From Climacium dendroides (Eukaryota > Streptophyta > Bryopsida > Hypnales > Climaciaceae), in contig OX467082.1 of the NCBI GenBank assembly GCA_950106755.1, positions 9,548,001-9,612,000 of the forward strand: a stretch of 64,000 nt of DNA. Direction: 5' to 3'. The translations under genes and the position numbers were made by a program. The notes under the pieces are model-generated. The model was given only the letters and a program-made list of their open reading frames with translations. It was not told where the DNA came from and did no database searches. This document shows positions 25,654 through 34,740 of this stretch, one piece after another (within the stretch, counting starts at the first letter, position 1; each line of letters starts with the position of its first letter).

Positions 25654-25796
25654 CTTCTCCATGCCTCATGGAGAAGTCTCCCTAATGTATTCTCGTGATA
25701 TTCCCAGATAATCATGATGATCATATAAAGGTCTCGTATCATGGGAATATCACTGTAATCATTGTGATTATAAAGAGATCTCAGATTCTCTTTATA
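25654..25796. repeat. Cluster of four perfect stem-loops
   Basis: Successive inverted repeats: CTTCTCCATG/CATGGAGAAG (25654-25676, 3-nt loop), GTGATATTCCC/GGGAATATCAC (25695-25705 with 25743-25753), TAATCA/TGATTA (25757-25771) and TATAAAGAGA/TCTCTTTATA (25769-25796). Such density within 145 bp suggests a foldback relic or a structured transcript. Confidence 0.6.
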
Positions 25797-26059
25797 ATGC
25801 TTTCTCAAAGCTTCCGAAACAATCTATCTTTGCTGAAGATATTTTGTCTAGTAAGCATAGAATTAATTGTGAAAAATATTGACTATTGAATTTTTTAGAT
25901 TATAAAAATTTTGGATGATCAACTTTATAGGCAAAAAGCACAACTTTTGAGGAATAAAAATTATAAGAAGATGAATAATGATTTTTTACCCTCCAAAAAA
26001 TTGTATTAGAATCTAAAACAAATTTAGCATTTTTTAATTTAAAAATTTGAAGAATAAAA

Positions 26060-26150
26060 AATTCTCTCAAATTTTTACACATTTTCAAATAGAAGGAATA
26101 GAAAGCCAAAATTGACCAAATTGGATCCTACAAAAATTTTAAATTTTCCA
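26060..26150. repeat. Dispersed repeat fragment (inverted partner near 3.8 kb)
   Basis: The segment around 26111-26134 (reverse complement TTTGTAGGATCCAATTTGG) and its flank match about 3786-3870 in opposite orientation. The element family is unknown. Confidence 0.55.
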
Positions 26151-26205
26151 TATAGATGTTGATTTTTGAAATTTAATAGTCCATAGTCCAGAGGGTTTCC
26201 TTTAC

Positions 26206-26320
26206 CTCAATGCCATGTCACTCCAGCAGCATCGGGATCACAAGTGCTATGAACTCCTACTATGAACTCCAGTTCGGAGCCCACAGAATCCACAAACTTC
26301 TGAAAGAACTCAAGAATCGC
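26206..26320 (-). pseudogene. NTF2-like domain exon, probably a gene relic
   Basis: A 115-nt minus-strand exon bounded by a strong acceptor (TTTGTTTTTCAG before 26320) and a strong donor (GAG/GTAAAG after 26206). It reads AILEFFQKFVDSVGSELEF, then VGVHSTC and GVTWH. The pattern of an EFF helix followed after about 20 residues by VGVTWH-L-E is that of plant NTF2-like/SnoaL-like fold proteins. The last codon is TGA where WHLE is expected, consistent with one missing base. An Arg/Ala/Ser-rich open stretch upstream (about 27190-27080, beginning MRAGAFARP) could be a plastid transit-peptide exon, but the exon between them was not found. Either a pseudogene or a gene with an unusual splice form. 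Confidence 0.42.
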
Positions 26321-27500
26321 CTGAAAAACAAAATTCGCACCATCATCAATGTCACATACAGATGAATAGGGCTTGTCGCAGTTCAAGACTTATGCTCCGA
26401 GAATGGAGGTCATTTTAGGCAACGCAATTGGAGATCTCTACGCTGGAGCTCGTAGTTTGGGACGATATTCGGGCTCAAAATCGTGCAAGGCCGGATTTGA
26501 AAACAGCTACTCTTACAAGCCTTTTTAAAAAGGTTTGTGATGAAGCTTTAGACAAGTCTGAATTCCACACTGACATGATCGGAAAGAGAAGCATGCGCAA
26601 ACAGAGTAGTTGCATGAATTCTTCAACAAGGTCGTTCAACTCATTACTCAAGCTTCATGATCCCTAAACCCTAAACTGCAACGTCCTCGCATCCCCACCT
26701 CAGGAAACTTTGAAGAAGTAGCAATTTCAGAAATAGATCAAGCAAATCAGAAACGCAATTCAGAACTACACGGAATATTCCATCCTCCAGTAACCCTAGC
26801 GCTACAAGATTCGGTCAGAGGCTCGCAACCAAATCATACCCGTGGACCCAAAAAAAAGGCACAAAGCTACTTGCGAAATCTCGTCAGGGATGATTCCACG
26901 TACCAGTGACAAAGCAGCCAGGACGAACATGTACAGTCGACTCCGGATTGAAGTACGCTAGATCAAACCCTAAGCATCGAACAAGGAACAACCAACATAG
27001 GCGCCAATCTGACAAAAAATGAAGTGAGAGCAAGCCACAGAGATCGCTGCCTTCAAAATTCCACCATCTCTGGCTGCCCCGACACGCTCTGGCCACCGAC
27101 ACACTCTCACCGACGACAATGGCGGAACTCTAGCACCTCCATCGCAAGGGCGCGCAAATGCTCCCGCTCGCATTCCAGTTCGAAGCTGCAAATCGATACA
27201 ACCCCCACAGGACAGAAAGCTAAGCAACGATCACAACACGATGAGAACGAAACGTGGGAAAAAAGGGACGAGGGTAAGCTTACTACAGGAGCCAAAATGG
27301 AACTTCGGAGAGACGAGGGACGGTCTCCGGTGCCCGTGGATACCCGTACTTTCATTTCTAGTACTTGGGGCCGTTTTACACCTGGCAATTCGGCTTAGCA
27401 TGCTCACCGGTTTGTGGAGGGCTACGAGTTCCCAGGCTCTTGGGAACCTGGGAACTGGGCTACAGCAGCAGTATGATGTGGTCGAGAGAATTGTCACATC
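26321..27500. other. CpG-rich island, possible 5' gene region
   Basis: Base composition rises sharply here (about 26,660-27,480), with many CpG sites and CCCTAAACCCTAAA near 26662-26677. Open frames of 70-125 codons exist on both strands, which is expected of GC-rich non-coding DNA. It most plausibly holds the 5' end of the minus-strand NTF2-like gene or relic. Confidence 0.35.
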
Positions 27501-28010
27501 ATATTAAAAAAAATTTAATTCAAATTTTTTTTGCATTTTAAGAGTTTTATTTTTTTAATTTTTTGACAACAAGCCGTTCTTTAACTTCTGGGGGAACAAT
27601 AAAAGGAACAGGCCTGAAACAACCCTCCAAACCCCCCAAAACTCCTCTAATGCTGGCCAATACGTGTGTCCCATGGCAGGTATAGCGAGGACCAAAAAAT
27701 GGCTAGCCACTAGAATAGTGAGTAGATGGCAAACTGGTGTTTCTTGCCTGTGCTTTGGTATGCCATAGACACATTCTCTGAGGTACAGAGCATAGAGTTT
27801 GAAGATGGTTTTCAAGTACCAACTTCTAATTAGCGCTAAAAAGAAGTCAAATAAATTTCTTTTTAAATTTTTTTTGGAACAAATGTAATGTTGAAAAGAA
27901 TTTTCAACTACAAAACGATTTTCTTTACTTGTATCCAAAAAGAAATTTTTTAAAAATGAATTAGCAAGTTGCTTAGAAGTTTTTAGTTAGAAGAAAAGCT
28001 CCTAATATTA
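27500..28010. other. Intergenic DNA, nothing recognised
   Basis: AT-rich; the long minus-strand open frame here has no recognisable motif. Confidence 0.35.
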
Positions 28011-28015
28011 CATGT

Positions 28016-28134
28016 GGTGGTAGTTGGTAGAACGATCCATGTGGGATATTTTACTTAGAATCACTAGGAACTTCACCACTCATAGTGAAGTCAAATGCAC
28101 AAATCCCACATGGTTTGTTCTACCTACTACTACC
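28016..28134. mobile_element. Foldback MITE, about 120 bp
   Basis: The left arm GGTAGTTGGTAGAACGATCC plus CATGTGGGAT (28019-28047) is matched in reverse complement by ATCCCACATGG plus TTCTACCTACTACTACC (28102-28134), with a few mismatches. The loop carries a smaller CTTCACCACTCATAGTGAAG hairpin. Confidence 0.65.
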
Positions 28135-28771
28135 CCATATGGATGTAATGAGTTTTCCATCCCTCATCAAAATTCTAAACAAGTTGAAAATGGTTTTCAA
28201 TCAATGCTAGGTATTTTTTAGAGTTTTGAAGGTTAAATTATTTATTATTTACTTGGCTTCAAAAGTAAACAATAAATAATTTAATTTTCAAACTTTGTGC
28301 TCCTTTGTGGTGAATTTCACATATGGGTGCTTGCTATTTTGGGCTGTGGTGGATTGGATTTTGGAAATGCAATGTTTGTCCCTCTTGGCGTGCCTTGTTT
28401 ACTATTTCAATGTGGGACAAACGATCACCACATGGCCCCATTACAATTGAACAACATGCCAAATAGCCCAATCTTGCACTTCTCACATGCACTAGCCATG
28501 GAATGCTCTTAGGCCAATTGCACAAATTTCAGTCCCTTTTAGACTTAAGGCCGTCTCCAACTACTCATCATTAGAATAAGATTATAATGAGGGCCAATTC
28601 TTCCATATGTAAAGGCCTTGAGGCTAAGAAGCAAGGCCGATTCCATAAAACCTACCAAAATTTCAACCCATTTCTTTCTTTTTAGGGTCTCTTTAAACCT
28701 AAAGGCTTGGCCAATTCCCCTTGATGCAAAGTGCACAAAATCCAATGGATTTGATTTGTTGAAAAAAATAG

Positions 28772-29145
28772 TATTTCCTCTATCCCAAAATGATCTTTTT
28801 GTTGGACAAAATCCGAGACAAAATGTTCTACATTAAGGCTAAAAATAACATTTTAAAGACATGTTTCACATTATAAGTAGAGTTTGGTGCATTCTTGGCA
28901 TCTAAGAAACTTTGAACTTCATAGCCCTTGTCAAAGTGTAGTTTTTGGAGTATTGAAAAGTAGAATTTTGGGAGAATTTTCAAAGAGCATTAGTGGACAT
29001 TTAATTGTTGAATGTGAGGTTTTCATTTTATGGGCATTCAAAAGCCAAATTTGACCTATTCCAATGTCACAAAGTGTAATAAGAAGATTGTTTTGGGGCA
29101 AAAAATTAAAGGCAACACAAATATCATTATGGGATGGAGGAAATA
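28772..29145. mobile_element. Stowaway-type MITE, about 374 bp
   Basis: The left terminus GTATTTCCTCTATCCCAAAA and the right terminus TTATGGGATGGAGGAAATAT are inverted repeats over about 24 bp. The CCTCYATCCC core is typical of Stowaway/Tc1-mariner derivatives in plants. No coding capacity. Confidence 0.7.
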
Positions 29146-31241
29146 TGGTATGAAAAAAATAATTTTTTTTAATTGAAATTTAGCATTTGTCCCAAGGCCA
29201 AGAATTTGCCCCAAGCCCATTGGCACCCAATTCATCAAGATCAAACCATGTCAAATCATTTCTTTTTTGAACCTAACTTCTTTAGGTGGATTATGAAACT
29301 ATTTTAGCCTTTTGTCTAATCATAAGTGAGGATTTTGGGTCTCACATAATAAATTGGCCTAGCCTCTAGGTATAAGTGGCCCTTAATATTTTAGGTAGAC
29401 CAAAAAGGCTCAATAGGTTACCCTTCCAATTAGGTTGTCCAATCCAACAAATATATAAGTTTATGATTTAAAAAATAGATTAGTCAAAATCTATCATCGA
29501 GGTGAATGATAGAAACTCAACTTAAAGCATCATATCAATTGATTTATTGATTACATAAATTGGTGTGAAAATATAGAGAGATTAGTGTGGGCAATCAAAA
29601 AAGCCTACTTAGTGTAAATATTAGAAAACATAATTTTTATCCATTTTTTGGGATGAAGTATGCAAAATGTAGATGAAATTTAATTGATTCATCCCCCAAA
29701 ATGCAACATTGTCCTTGGATTTTGCAAGCATTTAGTTGTTTCAACCATTGAAAAGGGGATTTGTCATAGATTCTTTCAATAATTTTTTTGTATTTCTATA
29801 GAATAAAAATTTGTTTAAAAACTTTGAAAATTTCATGAGAAAATAACACCTAAAATTGTCAAAATGAACACTTTGATCATAGGTCCTATCAAACAACTAT
29901 AAAAAATTTGTTGAGTCTAATTGGGAGTCAAAAGAAGACTCAAGATTATCTTCAAATGTATTTTTTGGAAATCCTATGAATAAACTAAGAATTCTCAAAA
30001 TTCCAAAATGAGGTATATTGCTATATCCAAAATTATTCTATTTATAATGGAAAGATTATATTGTTTATAAATGATATACAAGAATCCCATTTGTATGAAA
30101 ATTTCAGTTTTTATATGGATCTTTTGATAATAGCCATATTTTATTGGAAGAAAAATTATTTTGATTCAATATAACACCTTCAAATGTGTACCTTAAACAC
30201 ATGTTTGATTTATTGAGCATTGTCATGAAAATGCAACTTTTATGTGGCTTTGACTTTAAGCACCCTATACAAAATCAATAATTGTCACTAATTACAATTA
30301 AGTGTGGATGTTATTATTAACTTAAATTATTTTTATTGGATCTCATATGCAAATAGAAAAATATTTCAATGCAATATGGCATTCAATAGGGTATGAATAA
30401 ATTATAAATTTTCATTTCTAGGTGTCATCTCTAGGTGTTCCAAAAAAAGAACACTAGACTCTTTTAGACTCTCATATTTTGATTGTGTACATCTTGTGTA
30501 ATCAATATCTACATTTTTGAAATGTTCTTTTTGTCCAAATGTAGGTGTACATCACATTTGGGGCAATATTGATTATGGGTTTTGACGTATTGTATCTTAA
30601 ATGTTGGCTAACCACAATTTTTATTTCTCATAATGATGAGTATGCTCCAAATCATGCCATTGCCTACAAAGTTCTTGTAAAATGCAAAGAAGGAGCAATT
30701 ACACAATAGTTTAGCTATATTACTAATATAAGTCACAATCCATGACTCTACCTTATATGGCTATTCTATCTTCTTGAAAGAAAATACCATACATTCATAG
30801 TAGCTTTAATACAAATTAACTAAAACAACTTACAATTGAAAATATGTAGAAATCTTTGTTATAATCTACTTAATATATGAAAATTCCTACAAACAACACA
30901 ATATATGTTAGCCTCTTAAGGACTAGAGGTAGTTTGAATTTCCAAAATTGTGAAGGTGTATTATAAAATGCAACTTAAAAAAATTATTATCTCGATACAA
31001 AAAAAAACCTACTTTGGTTTTGGTTATAAAATTAAAAAATAAGGTAAATTTACAAAATCTCTAATGTAGTCACTTCTTTAAAGTCCAAGGTAAATTGGCC
31101 CCTTCATTCCCTTTGTGTTTTATCTCTAGAGAAAACACTAGAATTTTTTAATTTACCATGAGTAATTAAACTTAGAAATTTTGAATCCACACTTTGAATC
31201 AAAGTCTCCAAATTAGGTAGGAGAGGTGAAGAAATACAAAA
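29146..31241. other. AT-rich intergenic DNA, nothing recognised
   Basis: No open frame, repeat periodicity or element terminus was convincing in this stretch. Confidence 0.4.
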
Positions 31242-31688
31242 TTAAAACCTAAAGGACTATAGCCTTTTTCCGCCAAAAAATTGTCATTTCTATTGCAAAG
31301 AGTAAAAAAAATTTGAAAATTATTTTTTTTTCAAATCTAACTATAGGATCTTAAACCTAACTAGTATGAAAATGTTCAAAATAAATTTCAAAAATTTTGA
31401 CCACATAGATTGTAAGATATTTGCATTTAAAGTGAAGAAAATAAGTTTTTTTGCACATTGTGGGGCTAGATTATTTGACTTTGAACCTTCTTAGCTTAAA
31501 TTTTTTGCACTACAAAGTCTTAAGGTTTAAATCTTTATGTGGAAAATTAAGTTGAGAGTATAGGAAAAAAAGAAAATTCAAAAATAAATTAATTTTCATT
31601 CTTAAAAAAATTGTTAAGTAGAAGTAGGTACTAGATAGAAGGAAAATATGAATTATTAAGATATCTAAGATGGAATTGAAATACACTA

Positions 31689-31844
31689 TGGTAACTCTAC
31701 CTATAATAGGTAAAATGGAAACAAACCCATCATAGGTAAAATTATACTAATGGTGTACATTCCAGTTCTAAAATGTACACCACTAGAATAATTTTGCCTG
31801 TAATGGGCTTCCTCCCATTTTGTGTATCATAGGCAAAATTACCT
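31689..31844. mobile_element. TA-flanked MITE, 156 bp, inside copy X
   Basis: The ends TGGTAACTCTACCTAT and GGCAAAATTACCT are imperfect inverted repeats. It is flanked by TA on both sides (31687-31688, 31845-31846). Copy Y has the uninterrupted site CACTAATCCC where X reads CACTA, the element, then TAATTCC, so the insertion and the TA duplication are seen directly. Confidence 0.8.
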
Positions 31845-31986
31845 TAATTCCAATGGTGAGATTGTTCTAGTAAACAAACTAAACCATGTGGAGCTTTTCT
31901 TTCTATGAATAATTTAAAAAAATGCATTAAGAAATTAATTCTACGAGTTATTTTTTTAAGAAAATGTTTAGATTGCTTGAAAAAAA

Positions 31987-32260
31987 TCACGGTTGTCATA
32001 TCGGACAGAATCTTATTATTCACGAACGAATCGGGTGAATCAGGGTTGACCGGCTGCAAACTTTGGAGGCCAATAACTTTTGGAAAAATTATCCAAATTG
32101 AGCATATGAGATGTTTTTTTAGATGCCGAAAAACATCTCATATGCCCAATTTGGATAATTTTTCCAAAAGTTATTGGCCTCCAAAGTTTGCAGCCGATCA
32201 ACCCTGATTCACCCGATTCGTCCGTGAATAATAAGATTCTGTCTGATATGACAACCGTGA
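31987..32260. mobile_element. Near-perfect foldback element, 132-bp arms
   Basis: Arms 31987-32118 and 32129-32260 are reverse complements with only four differences, all transitions, around a 10-nt centre. The ends are TCACGGTTGTC and GACAACCGTGA, each bordered by a run of seven A that may be the target duplication. Copy Y lacks it at the homologous place. No coding capacity; a transcript would fold into one long hairpin. Confidence 0.85.
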
Positions 32261-32734
32261 AAAAAATGATTGTCTATAACTTTCACATCACTTATCCAAA
32301 TAAAATGAATGAAAGATTTCCGTGTAGAAAAATATAATCTATGAGGGAAAAAAAATTTAAATCAAATTTTTCAAATTTTCTTACTATCCAGTCTCCTCTA
32401 TTTTGAGCTTATTTTGACATAACTTTTGTTCCTGGACACCAATTGAAAAAAATAATAATAATATTCTCACAAAGATAATTAGTTTTTCTATCTTCAAAAA
32501 ATCATGACAAAATTTGAGACCATAAGCACCTGCCCAAAATCCAGTTTGTCCTCCACAGGGACAATGGTCCTTTAGGGATTAACGTGGTACAAAATAAGGG
32601 GTAATTTTTTACATTTACCCTTGATTGGGGGAATGAGGGGTGCAATTCATGCTAATCCATCTCTCAATGGATTCTTTTATTGATTTACTATACCTTCTTC
32701 GCTTCATCACATATGCTCATATTTTAGGTGTGGA

Positions 32735-33165
32735 CACTTAAATAGTGTTCATACACATTAGGGGTTGTTACACCTTCTCTCCATTATCAATCTCCAAAGA
32801 GTGGGAACGTGATACTCTCTTGTTGGCTTGTGGAGGTTTGCAGAGGGTTCATTTTCTGAAGAGTGAGAATGGGAATTCTTCTCCTCTTGAGGTGAAGATG
32901 AAACATTTCGCGCAAGAAGTTTCCATCTCGCTTTCCAAAGTTTTCACCCCTTTGCTGGCGATTGCGGGTCGTTGCTGCTGCCGATTTCACCCTCGTCGTC
33001 GTTGAAAAGCCCGAGGATTAGGGTTTTAGGTCTCCAATGTGTGCATCCTCGCAGATGCTTCTGGTGCTTGTGCTGAAAAGGAAGGCGAGCGATTTCACAG
33101 ACAGTTTTGTATTGTCCTGAGAGAAGTTTTGTGCTGAAGACGTCACAGAGCTTGGTTGAAGAAAA
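32735..33165. repeat. Dispersed repeat, younger copy
   Basis: Homologous in direct orientation to 16255-16703 and much richer in CpG, so probably more recent or less methylated. Contains a GATTAGGGTTTTAGGTCTCC stretch also present, mutated, in the other copy. Open frames on both strands are not conserved between the copies. Confidence 0.8.
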
Positions 33166-33370
33166 AGGCTTTGGCGGCTTTGGGATAGAGCTTGACTTGC
33201 GTTAAAGGGAATGCAGGGGAGCTGAATTGTAGTTGTGAGATTTCGATTGCAGCCTGCGTCACATGGTGGTCGTCCTGACTGTCTGATCAAAAAATTTACT
33301 GTGGAAACATAACTGCAGCTTCAATCGCAAGTGAATCCATTCTCCATCCTCATCCTCCACATGACACCAA

Positions 33371-33484
33371 AAGGGGTGCCACACCTTCTTCATGAAGAAG
33401 GGCTCCCTACTGGCTACTCTTTTCACTCCGTAGTTTCTCATTCTTCATAAAATTTTCATTCTAGGAGGTGTGATGACTCCTAAT
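33371..33484. mobile_element. Short inverted-repeat unit, GAAGGTGTGAC motif family
   Basis: AAGGGGTGCCACACCTTC at 33371-33388 faces AGGAGGTGTGATGACTCCT at 33463-33481. The same motif pair delimits 33605-33715. Confidence 0.45.
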
Positions 33485-33604
33485 GGATGTTCAAACCCTA
33501 TAGTTGTGTTCTAAGTTCATTCTCTACTCTCCTCTCATTTGATAGGGATGAGTACAATTGTAGCCAACTCAAGCTTGATCTTTTCATTATGTTCCATGTG
33601 ACCA

Positions 33605-33715
33605 ATAGGGGTAGTCACACCTTCTTTGCCAAGCTACGGAGAATCAAAATGAGAAGTTGGGGAGAAAAAATAAGAGCCAATGGGTAGCAGTTTTAGTTGA
33701 AGGTGTGACACCCCT
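33605..33715. mobile_element. Short inverted-repeat unit, second copy
   Basis: ATAGGGGTAGTCACACCTTC at 33605-33624 faces GAAGGTGTGACACCCCT at 33699-33715. The motif also occurs singly at 32758-32778, 34088-34110 and 16280. Possible MITE termini. Confidence 0.45.
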
Positions 33716-34109
33716 CTTTTGTTGTTTGGAGAATGGGAGTAGAGAATACACAAGATTTATGAGTGTAGAATGCTTAGCTAGTGCTAAACATAGGATTGAG
33801 ACATAGGATGCGCAAATTGAGTGAGACACACGATGAAGCACAGAACACAGAACGTGGGCTTCCGCAGAAGAAAACAAGAAATGACAACGTGGGCTTCCGA
33901 AAACAAGAAATGTGACAACGTGAGCTCTAGAGTAGAATATACTTGTTGTGCAAAGTCTTCCATGTTCCCATTCTTTTGCCCTGGAGGAGAATAATCAAAA
34001 GACCTAGCGATAAAAGAATATTCTATGAATGCAAAGCCAACAGGGAGCCAGCATGTCCCCATTCTCCACGGAACTCCCCAGCAGTGAAGAAGGTGTGACT
34101 AGCCCTGAT

Positions 34110-34740
34110 GCTCACTCAAACAAAGATGTAACGAGTAACAATCAATTCAATCACAGAGCCATAAACCAAATGATGGAGATCAAGAAAATCAGCTTTCTGA
34201 CACTGGACATTTCTAACTGCCGTGTAGTCAACCCCTAGTCAGTATTGAAAGTCTTCTCAATGGAATGCTATCAATGCATGATCTTGTTCCCCAAAGTCGG
34301 AAATCCGCTACTGCTGTGTCCCAGGCTGCCTCTCTGCTCTCACTTTTCGTTTGATAGGGAACAGTTCGGCTTTAACCAACTCAAGCTTGGTCCTCTCATC
34401 TCGTTCCATGAGGCCAAGGCTACTCTCCTCCGCTCACTCAAACAAGATTGATCCAGCCACATTTCAATCAGCCGTGACATTACCCGGCCAAGTGATGGAG
34501 AACGAGAAAACGAGTTTAACACTGAACAGTGCTTCATACTGCCATGTGGACATCCCAATTCAGCATTAAAAGCCTTCATCATGCGTGGAATGCATCTTAT
34601 TCCCCGAAGTCGGAAATCCACTACTGCAGTGTTCCAGGCTGACTCTCTGCTCTCACTTTTCGTCTGATAGGAAACAGTTTAGCTTTAGCCAGCTCAATCT
34701 TGATCCCTTCATCCCGTTCCATATGTCCAAGGCTACTCTC
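34110..34740. repeat. 322-bp tandem duplication of the GT92 3' end
   Basis: Two direct units, 34110-34431 and 34432-about 34740, each starting GCTCACTCAAACAA and containing AAAGTCGGAAATCC or CGAAGTCGGAAATCC, TCTCTGCTCTCACTTTTCG and AGGCTACTCTC. The right unit includes the last roughly 40 codons and the stop of the GT92 gene; the left unit is a decayed extra copy downstream of it. A third, more diverged copy lies at about 33478-33630. Confidence 0.75.

Larger units (their letters stand above)
31242..32583. mobile_element. TIR DNA transposon copy X (non-autonomous, about 0.9 kb plus insertions)
   Basis: The termini ACCTAAAGGAC (31248 on) and GTCCTTTAGGGATTAA (to 32583) form an inverted repeat. 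The body is homologous, in reverse orientation, to the segments 48619-47965 and 42994-42736. Removing two nested insertions (31689-31844 and 31987-32260) leaves about 0.9 kb, close to the 0.91 kb left in copy Y once its Helitron is removed. No transposase was recognised, so mobilisation would need an element elsewhere. Confidence 0.75.

Noticed and set aside
27024..27507. Several 70-125 codon frames on both strands in the CpG-rich island
   Set aside because: Long frames on both strands are expected in GC-rich DNA with few stop codons. None has recognisable motifs except a possible transit-peptide-like stretch mentioned with the NTF2-like relic.
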